Shown here piece by piece: positions 24,368 through 31,930 of a DNA stretch of 64,000 bases. The notes beneath the pieces were generated by a model. It searched no databases, was not told the DNA's origin, and saw only the letters and a list, made by a program, of their open reading frames with translations. Source of the DNA: Oceanospirillum sp964342385 (GTDB taxonomy: Bacteria; Pseudomonadota; Gammaproteobacteria; Pseudomonadales; Halomonadaceae); contig CAYFGP010000015.1 in the NCBI GenBank assembly GCA_964342385.1, positions 6,864 to 70,863 on the forward strand, in the 5' to 3' direction. Each line of letters begins with the position of its first letter. The first letter of the stretch is position 1. Position numbers and translations under genes: made by a program.

Positions 24368-24783
24368 TGCGCCTGCTCGTAATATTAGTCGCTTTATTAT
24401 TGGGTTCTTTATCATGGACGACTCAGGCCGATATGGTCGTTGTCGTCGCGAAAAACTCATCCATTGCCGAGCTGACAGAAAGGCAGATCAAACGTATATT
24501 TTTGTCTAAAACCCGTCGCTTAGATGGAAGTCGGATACAAACGCTTGAGCTGAGTAATGTGGATTTAAAAGCGCAGTTCTATGAGAAGGTAGCAGGCAAA
24601 AACTTACGTCAGCTGAACTCTTATTGGACAACGTTGATTTTTACCGGCAAAGGAAAGCCACCAAAAAATGTCGATAAGGCTGAAGCCTTGTTAAATGAAT
24701 TGAGTGGAAACCCATCCGCTATCGCCTATATGCCCGTGGAATATCTTGATGACCGATTAAAAGTGGTGCATAGGGTGGAGTAG
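24367..24783 (+). CDS. Small PstS-like periplasmic protein
   Basis: A 138-residue protein with a Sec signal peptide (about 1-21, ending SWTTQAD). The mature part, about 117 residues, begins MVVVVAKNSS and carries ELTERQIKRIFLSKTRRL, a segment typical of proteins annotated as phosphate ABC transporter substrate-binding domain proteins. It is about half the length of a true PstS, so it probably has one lobe and no partner ABC genes are nearby. It overlaps the porin stop by one base. Ligand and role are unknown; the context suggests periplasmic sensing. Confidence 0.75.
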   Translation: MRLLVILVALLLGSLSWTTQADMVVVVAKNSSIAELTERQIKRIFLSKTRRLDGSRIQTLELSNVDLKAQFYEKVAGKNLRQLNSYWTTLIFTGKGKPPKNVDKAEALLNELSGNPSAIAYMPVEYLDDRLKVVHRVE

Positions 24784-24800
24784 ATCGATCCAAGAGTTAG

Positions 24801-24850
24801 GTGGATCGGCCTAGGGGAAAGTGGATAGGTCTAGAGGTGAAGTTAATAGG
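24801..24850. repeat. 20-bp tandem repeat after the PstS-like gene
   Basis: Unit 24801-24820 (GTGGATCGGCCTAGGGGAAA) is followed by 24821-24840 (GTGGATAGGTCTAGAGGTGA), with a more decayed third start at 24841. About 15 of 20 bases match between the first two. Confidence 0.6.
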
Positions 24851-24896
24851 CCAAGAAGCTTTGCCTTGATGTACTGCAGTTTATGATAGATACAAT

Positions 24897-24932
24897 AAAC
24901 CCCATAACACGCGAGGTGTTATGGGGTTTTGC
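24897..24932. terminator. Bidirectional terminator between PstS-like gene and gatB
   Basis: A perfect 14-bp stem, AAACCCCATAACAC with GTGTTATGGGGTTT, and a 5-base loop, flanked by A- and T-rich ends. It serves both convergent genes. Confidence 0.88.
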
Positions 24933-24982
24933 TGTCTTATAGACAGGAGAAAAACTGCAAGCGTGTATCCGCTTTAAGGCTC

Positions 24983-26428
24983 TTAACCCAGTTTCTCTTT
25001 TAGCAGCTGATTTACCATCTGAGGGTTTGCAGTACCCTTGGATGCTTTCATCACCTGACCCACAAAGAAGCCGACCATCTTGCCACGCTTCTCTTCTGGT
25101 GCCGCCTGGTACTGCTCAACCTGTTGTGGGTTGTTGGCCAGTACTTCGTCAACGATAGCAGCAATTGCACCGGTATCGGTTACTTGCTTCAGACCTTTCG
25201 CTTCGATGATCTCATCGGCTGACGCACCTTCACCGGCCCACAGCGCAGCAAATACTTGCTTCGCGGCTTTACCGTTGATGGTCTTGTCGATGATACGGCT
25301 GATCAGGTCGCCCAGTTGCTCGGCAGATACCGGGCTCTGTTCGATCTCAATGCCGTCTTTGTTCATCTGGCCGGACAGTTCGCCCATTACCCAGTTAGCG
25401 GCTTGCTTGGCATCGCCACAACGCTCTTTCACCTGCTCAAAGTACTCGGCCATTGGGCGGGTGGCAGACAGGACACCAGCGTCATAGGAAGACAGGCCCA
25501 TCTCATCAACAAAGCGCTGCTGCTTCTGCTTTGGTAGTTCCGGCATTTCGGATTGGATATGCTCGATATAAGCTTCATCCAGTACCACAGGCAGCAGATC
25601 AGGGCATGGGAAGTAACGGTAGTCGTTCGCTTCCTCTTTGCTACGCATAGAGCGGGTTTCGTTTTTGTCTGGATCGTACAGGCGGGTTTCCTGAACCACT
25701 TTACCACCATCTTCGATCAGCTCGATCTGGCGCTCAATCTCATGATTGATCGCTTTTTCAATAAACTTGAACGAGTTGATGTTTTTGATCTCAGCACGGG
25801 TGCCGTATTTCTCTTCGCCTTTCAGACGGACAGAAACGTTAGCATCACAACGCATGGAGCCTTCTGCCATATTACCGTCAGAGATACCCAGGTAGGTCAC
25901 GATGCTGTGGATCGCCTTAATATAGGCCACGGCTTCTTTTGCAGAGCGCATATCCGGCTCGGATACGATCTCCAGCAGCGGCGTGCCGGCACGGTTCAGG
26001 TCGATACCTGTCATGCCGTGGAAGTCTTCGTGCAGGGATTTACCCGCATCTTCTTCCAAGTGCGCATGGTGGATGCGGATCTGACGGATTTTGCCCTCTT
26101 CCGGTTCCACTTCGATGATACCAGGACCAACAATCGGCAGATCATTCTGTGTGGTTTGGTAGCCTTTTGGCAGATCTGGGTAGAAGTAGTTTTTACGCTC
26201 AAAAACAGACTTCTTGCCGATCTCGGCTTCAATACCCAGACCAAACTTCACTGCCATCTCAACGGCTGATTCGTTCAGTACCGGCAGAATGCCCGGCAGG
26301 CCCAGGTCAACGGCACAGGCCTGAGTATTGGGTTCGGAGCCAAATGCGATGCTGGCACCGGAAAAAATCTTAGACTGGGTGGCAAGCTGGACGTGAATCT
26401 CCAGCCCGATCACTGCTTCCCATTCCAT
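24983..26428 (-). CDS. gatB: Asp-tRNA(Asn)/Glu-tRNA(Gln) amidotransferase subunit B
   Basis: The tRNA-binding and kinase-like subunit of GatCAB, which converts mischarged Glu-tRNA(Gln) and/or Asp-tRNA(Asn) to the amides. At 481 residues it is full length. It starts MEWEAVIGLEIHVQLAT, has the GatB signature segment GISDGNMAEGSMRCDANVSV, and ends in the helical Yqey-like tail (NPQMVNQLLKEKL). It lies 28 bases downstream of gatA in a gatC-gatA-gatB operon. Confidence 0.97.
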   Translation of the reverse strand: MEWEAVIGLEIHVQLATQSKIFSGASIAFGSEPNTQACAVDLGLPGILPVLNESAVEMAVKFGLGIEAEIGKKSVFERKNYFYPDLPKGYQTTQNDLPIVGPGIIEVEPEEGKIRQIRIHHAHLEEDAGKSLHEDFHGMTGIDLNRAGTPLLEIVSEPDMRSAKEAVAYIKAIHSIVTYLGISDGNMAEGSMRCDANVSVRLKGEEKYGTRAEIKNINSFKFIEKAINHEIERQIELIEDGGKVVQETRLYDPDKNETRSMRSKEEANDYRYFPCPDLLPVVLDEAYIEHIQSEMPELPKQKQQRFVDEMGLSSYDAGVLSATRPMAEYFEQVKERCGDAKQAANWVMGELSGQMNKDGIEIEQSPVSAEQLGDLISRIIDKTINGKAAKQVFAALWAGEGASADEIIEAKGLKQVTDTGAIAAIVDEVLANNPQQVEQYQAAPEEKRGKMVGFFVGQVMKASKGTANPQMVNQLLKEKLG

Positions 26429-26456
26429 CGTATTATCCTCTAATCAGGTCTGTAAA

Positions 26457-27911
26457 TTACTGACCAGCGCCAGGCGCCAGTTGATGCCAGCTGGTTGCAC
26501 TCTGGAACTGATGTGCAGCATTCAGCAGTTGAGCTTCCTGGAAGTGGCCTGCCAGAATCTGCAGGCCCACAGGACGATTATTGATCAGACCTGCAGGTAC
26601 GGAGATGCCCGGAAGACCGGCCAGGTTAACGGCCAGGGTGTAAACATCTTCCATATACATCTGTACTGGATCTTCGGTATTGCTGCCCAGATCAAACGCT
26701 GGTGTTGGCGCGGTAGGGCCCATAATCAGATCCACCTCGTTAAAGGCGTTCAGGAAGTCCTGCTGGATCAGACGACGGATACGCTGTGCCTTACGGTAGT
26801 AAGCGTCGTAGTAACCTTCGCTCAGGGCGTAAGTACCCACCAGAATACGGCGCTGTACTTCTTTACCAAAACCTTCGCCACGGGAGCGCTTGTACAGATC
26901 TTCCAGGTTCACTGGCTCTTCACAGCGGTGGCCAAAACGTACACCGTCGTAACGAGACAGGTTGGAAGAGGCCTCAGCTGGTGCGATCACGTAATACGCA
27001 GGAATCGCCAGCATGGTGTTTGGCAGGCTGATCTCCTGAACGGTGGCACCCAGTTTTTCAAACTCTTTTACCGCGGCCATGATGGTATCGCCCATCTCAG
27101 CAGACAGACCTTCACCAAAGTACTCTTTTGGCAGACCGATACGCAGACCGTTCATAGGTTTGTCCAGATCAGCAGTGTAATCCGGTACGGCTTTTTTCAG
27201 AGAGGTGGAATCTTTTGGATCGAAACCAGCCATCTCATTCATCAGCAGGGCACAGTCTTCCGCCGTGCGGGCCATAGGGCCGCCCTGGTCCAGGCTGGAG
27301 GCGTAAGCGATCATGCCCCAACGAGATACACGGCCATAAGTCGGCTTCAGACCGGTAATACCACAGAAAGCCGCAGGTTGGCGGATCGAACCGCCGGTAT
27401 CGGTACCGGTCGCTGCCGGTGCCAGGCGTGCCGCCACGGCAGCAGCGGAACCACCGGAAGAGCCACCCGGAACCGCATTCAGGTCCCAAGGGTTCTTGGA
27501 TGGACCGTAGTAACTGGTTTCGTTGGAGGAGCCCATCGCGAACTCATCCATATTGGTTTTACCCAGAGACACCATACCGGCTTTTTTAAAGTTGCTGATC
27601 ACAGTCGCATCGTAAGGTGCTGTGAAGTTGGACAGCATCTTGGAGCCACAGGTGGTCAGAACACCGTCGGTACAGAAGATATCTTTGTGTGCCATAGGGA
27701 TACCGATCAGTTTACCGGCATTGCCTGCGGCACGAATTTCGTCAGCGGCTTTTGCTTCAGCCAGTGCCTGCTCGTGAGTCACTGTGATAAAGCTGTTGTA
27801 CTGGCTGTCCAGTTCGTCGATACGCTGCAAAAAGTGCTGGGTCAACTCGACACTGGAAAACTCGCCGTCAGCAAGGCCCTGGGCCAGTTCAGCGATAGTC
27901 TTGTTATGCAT
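26457..27911 (-). CDS. gatA: Asp/Glu-tRNA amidotransferase subunit A
   Basis: The amidase subunit of GatCAB, releasing ammonia from glutamine. Its 484 residues carry the amidase-signature Ser-cisSer-Lys triad: Lys in MAHKDIF, cis-Ser in GGSSGGSAAAVAA and the nucleophile Ser in GTDTGGSIRQPA. It lies between gatC (212 bases upstream) and gatB (28 bases downstream). Confidence 0.97.
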   Translation of the reverse strand: MHNKTIAELAQGLADGEFSSVELTQHFLQRIDELDSQYNSFITVTHEQALAEAKAADEIRAAGNAGKLIGIPMAHKDIFCTDGVLTTCGSKMLSNFTAPYDATVISNFKKAGMVSLGKTNMDEFAMGSSNETSYYGPSKNPWDLNAVPGGSSGGSAAAVAARLAPAATGTDTGGSIRQPAAFCGITGLKPTYGRVSRWGMIAYASSLDQGGPMARTAEDCALLMNEMAGFDPKDSTSLKKAVPDYTADLDKPMNGLRIGLPKEYFGEGLSAEMGDTIMAAVKEFEKLGATVQEISLPNTMLAIPAYYVIAPAEASSNLSRYDGVRFGHRCEEPVNLEDLYKRSRGEGFGKEVQRRILVGTYALSEGYYDAYYRKAQRIRRLIQQDFLNAFNEVDLIMGPTAPTPAFDLGSNTEDPVQMYMEDVYTLAVNLAGLPGISVPAGLINNRPVGLQILAGHFQEAQLLNAAHQFQSATSWHQLAPGAGQ

Positions 27912-28003
27912 GGTGGAATAAATCCTTCGCTACCCGTTTCCGGTATCGGTTGAGACGCGACTCTGTGCGCGTGGCAGATGTTTGTGACCGGGATGTGCTG
28001 ATT

Positions 28004-28034
28004 AGTGAGTTGATTGACTTAAAATTAACTCACT
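28004..28034. other. Intercistronic dyad between gatC and gatA
   Basis: AGTGAGTT (28004-28011) and AACTCACT (28027-28034) form an 8-bp dyad with a 15-base loop, in an unusually long 212-base gap for this operon. It could be an RNA hairpin or an internal promoter operator. No T-run on the gat strand. Confidence 0.4.
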
Positions 28035-28123
28035 TAAATTCACTGTAAACCCTGTTGTCACGGTTATCTGTTTTGACCGATACCCTGATTGGAATCATCT
28101 GATGCTTTAGTAACCTAAGTGGA

Positions 28124-28411
28124 TCACTCGATTACTTTAGGTACCAGAAACAGACCTGCTTCAGTGGCAGGTGCATTTTGTTGGAAGTGTTCACGCTGAT
28201 TGCTTTCAGTCACTTCGTCATGACGAAGACGCTGAGTAGCATCCAGTGGGTGGGCCAGTGGTTCGATATCACCGGTATCCACTTCCTGCATTTGATTAAC
28301 CAGATCCAGAATGCTGGTCAGGTTACGGGTGTATTCTGGGATGTCGTTTTCTTCGATTTGAAGTCGGGCCAGATGGGCGACTTTTTCAACATCGGATCTT
28401 TCTAGAGCCAT
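28124..28411 (-). CDS. gatC: Asp/Glu-tRNA amidotransferase subunit C
   Basis: A 95-residue small subunit that wraps and stabilises GatA. The family pattern VEKVAHLARLQIEENDIPEY at the N-terminus and the LAHPLDATQRLRHDEVTE segment are typical. It is first gene of the gat operon, divergent from mreB with 176 bases between starts. Confidence 0.95.
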   Translation of the reverse strand: MALERSDVEKVAHLARLQIEENDIPEYTRNLTSILDLVNQMQEVDTGDIEPLAHPLDATQRLRHDEVTESNQREHFQQNAPATEAGLFLVPKVIE

Positions 28412-28515
28412 GTAGCTTCCTGCCCTGAGTGAGCCAGTTTAGTCACAAAATGTGGTTTAATAGGAAAATAGGCGCACAATTTAACATATTTCCACCCGCC
28501 TGACACATTTGTATC

Positions 28516-28544
28516 TTGCCGTGTGTGCCTCTGATTGTTAGAGT
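28516..28544 (+). promoter_or_regulatory. Putative mreB promoter
   Basis: TTGCCG (28516-28521), a 17-base spacer, then TAGAGT (28539-28544), four of six matches in each box. It would give a leader of about 40 bases. Confidence 0.35.
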
Positions 28545-28587
28545 TCTGCCTGCACAGGGTAAATTGGATTTAGGTGAAAAAAATCAC

Positions 28588-29628
28588 ATGTTTAAACGAC
28601 TCAGAGGTCTGTTCTCTAGCGATCTGTCCATCGACTTGGGTACAGCTAACACTTTGATCTATGTTCGCGGTCGCGGCGTAGTACTGGATGAGCCTTCTGT
28701 GGTGGCAATTCGCCATCATGGCAACCAACGTAGCGTGGCTGCGGTGGGGCTGGATGCCAAACGTATGTTGGGTCGTACACCGGGTAACATTACTGCGATC
28801 CGTCCCATGAAAGACGGTGTTATTGCAGACTTCCACGTAACAGAGAAGATGTTGCAGCACTTTATCAACAAAGTGCACGAAAATAGCTGGTTAACGCCAA
28901 GTCCTCGAGTTCTGGTATGTGTACCCTGCATGTCAACTCAGGTTGAGCGTCGTGCCATTCGTGAATCAGCGATGGGTGCCGGTGCCCGTGAAGTATTTCT
29001 GATTGAAGAGCCAATGGCGGCAGCGATTGGTGCCGGTCTGCCGGTAGAAGAAGCCAACGGTTCTATGGTGGTCGATATCGGTGGTGGTACTACCGAGATT
29101 GCGATTATCTCTCTGAACGGTGTGGTTTATGCCCAATCCGTCCGTGTCGGTGGTGACCGTTTTGATGAAGCGATTGTGGCTTATGTGCGTCGTCACTACG
29201 GCAGCTTGATTGGTGAAGCTACGGCTGAACGCATCAAAGAAGAGATCGGTTGTGCCTATCCGGGCAGTGATCTGCGTGAGATCGATGTTCGTGGCCGTAA
29301 CCTGGCTGAAGGTATTCCACGTAGTTTTACCCTGAATTCCAATGAGATTCTTGAAGCCCTGCAAGAGCCTCTGTCCGCTATAGTGCAAGCGGTGAAGAGC
29401 GCCCTGGAACAGTCGCCACCTGAACTGGCGTCTGATATTGCCGAGCGTGGTCTGGTACTGACCGGTGGTGGTGCTCTGTTAAGGGATATCGACAAATTGA
29501 TTGCTGATGAGACCGGTTTACCGGTGATTATCGCCGAAGAGCCGCTGACTTGTGTGGCCCGTGGCGGTGGCCGTGCACTGGAGATGATTGATCAACACAC
29601 CTTTGATCTGTTATCTACAGAAGGCTAA
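28588..29628 (+). CDS. mreB: Rod shape-determining actin homologue MreB
   Basis: A 346-residue membrane-associated actin-like ATPase that guides lateral cell-wall synthesis. The N-terminal amphipathic anchor is MFKRLRGLFSSDL. Nucleotide motifs are IDLGTANTLIY, VVDIGGGTTEIAI and VLTGGGALLRDID. I chose ATG 28588 because it gives the family N-terminus and has AGGTG at 28572-28576; an upstream in-frame start would add 24 unrelated residues. A strong terminator follows, before mreC. Confidence 0.97.
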   Translation: MFKRLRGLFSSDLSIDLGTANTLIYVRGRGVVLDEPSVVAIRHHGNQRSVAAVGLDAKRMLGRTPGNITAIRPMKDGVIADFHVTEKMLQHFINKVHENSWLTPSPRVLVCVPCMSTQVERRAIRESAMGAGAREVFLIEEPMAAAIGAGLPVEEANGSMVVDIGGGTTEIAIISLNGVVYAQSVRVGGDRFDEAIVAYVRRHYGSLIGEATAERIKEEIGCAYPGSDLREIDVRGRNLAEGIPRSFTLNSNEILEALQEPLSAIVQAVKSALEQSPPELASDIAERGLVLTGGGALLRDIDKLIADETGLPVIIAEEPLTCVARGGGRALEMIDQHTFDLLSTEG

Positions 29629-29653
29629 TATTTAAGCGTCTGTTGATTAAAGT

Positions 29654-29686
29654 AAAATGGCGGTTTGAATACCGCCATTTTTTTGT
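29654..29686 (+). terminator. Intrinsic terminator between mreB and mreC
   Basis: An 11-bp stem, AAAATGGCGGT with ACCGCCATTTT, and a 6-base loop, running into a T-rich tail (ATTTTTTTG). It should make most mreB transcripts monocistronic. Confidence 0.88.
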
Positions 29687-29780
29687 TTAATCTTCCTTAA
29701 AATTCATTCCTACCTCAGCTTTAGCATCGCCGGTTTACAGTGGACATCACCAGTGAAAACAGGAACTTAAGGAGACAGCA

Positions 29781-30743
29781 ATTAACCCGCTTTTTGTAAA
29801 GGGCCCTGCTTTAGGGCTGAGACTGTTATTGTGCCTGATTTTGTCTCTGGCACTGATGTTTGCTGACTATCGCTATCAGCACATGGATCGTGTGCGCTCA
29901 GTATTGGCGGTTGCCGTCACACCACTGCAATGGGCGGTGGATCTACCGACCCAGCTCTGGTCCTGGGGTGCCACTGTTTTTGCCGATCGAAACCAGTTGT
30001 TGGATGAGAATGCCCTGCTAAAAGCTCAGGCATTGCAACTGTCCAGCAAAAACCAGCGTATGGCCTACCTGATTGCAGAAAACCTGCGTTTACGTGAACT
30101 TCTTAATGGACAGAAACCCTATAAAGATCAATTCCTGCTTGGCGAAGTGATTGGCCTGGACTCCGATGCGTTTGTGCATCAGGTTCTGATCAATCGTGGT
30201 CGTGATGATGGTGTCTACGAAGGCCAGGCGGTGGTGGATGCTTTGGGTCTTGTCGGCCAGGTGATTTCGGTCAGTACTTATACCAGTCGTGTCCTTCTGA
30301 TTGCTGATACTGCCCATGCAGTGCCTGTAAGTGTTAACCGTAACGGTTTCCGTGCGGTAGCGCTGGGTTCCGGCGGTATGGAGCTGTTGCAATTAAGTCA
30401 TGTGCCGGATACGGCGGATATTCGCCAGGGTGATCTCTTGGTGACGTCAGGCTTGGGTGGTCGTTTTCCTGCAGGATACCCTGTAGCTGAGGTGATGGAA
30501 GTAACTCATCGTCCCGGTAAACCTTTTGCTGAAGTGAACGCACGGCCTCTGGCGCAGCTGGAGCGCAGCCGTTATGTGCTGTTGCTCAATCCTAAAGAAC
30601 AGGATACAAAAGGTTTGAAGGCTGAGGATTCCGGCACTGCAGAAACGTTATCAGAAGAATCAGATCAGGCTGGAGAATCAAACAGTGCCCAGTCTGGTCG
30701 TGATACAGCTAAGCAGAGTGCTGCAGAAAAGCAGGGTGGTTGA
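29781..30743 (+). CDS. mreC: Rod shape-determining protein MreC (ATT start)
   Basis: A bitopic inner-membrane protein linking MreB to the elongasome; 320 residues. The first in-frame ATG, GTG or TTG (TTG 29829) would cut the conserved N-terminus. Reading upstream gives (M)NPLFVKGPALGLRLLL, matching E. coli MreC MKPIFSRGPS. That segment begins at ATT 29781, with AAGGAG 6 bases upstream. TM is at about 12-30, a coiled coil at about 65-105 (ENALLKAQALQL), then the MreC beta-domain (VIGLDSDAFVHQVLINRGRD). The last 50 residues are Gln/Ser/Glu-rich. mreD follows after 3 bases. Confidence 0.9.
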   Translation: MNPLFVKGPALGLRLLLCLILSLALMFADYRYQHMDRVRSVLAVAVTPLQWAVDLPTQLWSWGATVFADRNQLLDENALLKAQALQLSSKNQRMAYLIAENLRLRELLNGQKPYKDQFLLGEVIGLDSDAFVHQVLINRGRDDGVYEGQAVVDALGLVGQVISVSTYTSRVLLIADTAHAVPVSVNRNGFRAVALGSGGMELLQLSHVPDTADIRQGDLLVTSGLGGRFPAGYPVAEVMEVTHRPGKPFAEVNARPLAQLERSRYVLLLNPKEQDTKGLKAEDSGTAETLSEESDQAGESNSAQSGRDTAKQSAAEKQGG

Positions 30744-30746
30744 TTT

Positions 30747-31211
30747 ATGTTTTTGATATTACTGACTTTTCTGATTGCCCTGCTACTGGCGGCTATGCCT
30801 TTGCCAGGTAGTCTGCTCTGGTTTCAGCCTGAGTGGGTTTATATGGTGTTGATCTATTGGTGTATGGCCTTACCCCATCGTGTAGGGGTGGTGAGTGGTT
30901 TTTTCCTTGGATTAAGTGTTGATCTTTTGGAGGGCACTCTATTGGGCCAGAATGCGCTAACGTGCTCTGTAGTGGCTTATTTAGCGCTATTGTTATATCA
31001 AAGGTTAAGGAATTATGGTGCCTGGCAGCAGGCGATGATGGTTGGGGTGCTGATCGGTATCAGCTTGATGATCTCTCAGTGGATTCAGAATCTGACCAGT
31101 GTGGCTGCGGATACCGTGGCATTTTTGTTACCTGCGCTGACCAGTACCATTTTATGGCCATGGTTTTTTATTGCGATGCGTACATTACGCCGTCGTTTCC
31201 AGATCCGTTAA
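30747..31211 (+). CDS. mreD: Rod shape-determining protein MreD
   Basis: A 154-residue inner-membrane protein with about five hydrophobic segments, partner of MreC in the elongasome. Hallmarks are FQPEWVYMVLIYWCMALPHRVGV and the FLGLSVDLLEGTLLGQNA segment. It is coupled closely to mreC. Confidence 0.95.
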   Translation: MFLILLTFLIALLLAAMPLPGSLLWFQPEWVYMVLIYWCMALPHRVGVVSGFFLGLSVDLLEGTLLGQNALTCSVVAYLALLLYQRLRNYGAWQQAMMVGVLIGISLMISQWIQNLTSVAADTVAFLLPALTSTILWPWFFIAMRTLRRRFQIR

Positions 31212-31291
31212 GCAGATCTGTTATGCTGTTTTAATTAGACAAACTCTGTTGAGATAAAGGTTTATTGATACAGAAACTTTAGGGAGTAAGT

Positions 31292-31882
31292 GTGAGTAAT
31301 CCTGTTGACCTGTGTTTAGCCTCTGCCTCGCCACGCCGTAAGGCACTGCTGGAACAGATTGGTTTGTCCTGTTTGCAATACCCGGTTGATCTGGATGAAA
31401 CACCTTTACCCGAAGAGAGTGCGCAAGCTTATGTGTTGCGCCTGGCCGAAGATAAGGCTCGGGCGGGGATGGTACGCTCGGGAACTGAACTGCCGGTATT
31501 AGGTTCAGATACCTCTGTGGTGTATCAAGGCCAGATCCTGGGCAAGCCCAGAGATGAGACGCACTGTGTTGAGATGTTAATGCAGTTGTCTGGTCGGACT
31601 CATCAGGTGATGACAGGGGTCGCTGTGTGTCAAGGGAATCAGATGCACTCGCTATTAAGCATCACAGAAGTGACATTTCGTACATTAAGTGAGCAGGAGT
31701 GCTGTCAATACTGGCACACAGGTGAGCCGGCAGATAAAGCCGGAGGTTATGGTATTCAGGGGCTGGCAGCGGTGTTTGTCGAGTCCGTATCTGGCAGTTA
31801 CAGCAATGTAGTGGGTTTACCGTTATTTGAAACCGCTGAACTGTTAAAAAAATATGATATTCAGATACTTGAGCGTTCATAA
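31292..31882 (+). CDS. maf: Maf-family nucleoside triphosphate pyrophosphatase (YhdE type)
   Basis: A 196-residue house-cleaning pyrophosphatase acting on dTTP/UTP and modified pyrimidine NTPs. Family motifs are LASASPRRKALLEQIGL at the N-terminus, a GSDTSVV catalytic Asp region, KPRDE, and GGYGIQGLAAVFVE near the end. The start is GTG 31292 with AGGGAG 5 bases upstream. It lies between mreD and rng, the conserved order. Confidence 0.95.
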   Translation: MSNPVDLCLASASPRRKALLEQIGLSCLQYPVDLDETPLPEESAQAYVLRLAEDKARAGMVRSGTELPVLGSDTSVVYQGQILGKPRDETHCVEMLMQLSGRTHQVMTGVAVCQGNQMHSLLSITEVTFRTLSEQECCQYWHTGEPADKAGGYGIQGLAAVFVESVSGSYSNVVGLPLFETAELLKKYDIQILERS

Positions 31883-31930
31883 ACTGCTTCATCCGTTCAA
31901 GTAGTGTTCTTTATCGCAGGGGGAAGGGCG

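Noticed and set aside
25553..26269. Plus-strand open frame of 238 codons
   Set aside because: Antisense to gatB with no independent ribosome site or family match.
26481..27953. Long plus-strand open frame of 490 codons
   Set aside because: Antisense to gatA across its whole length; a by-product of codon usage.
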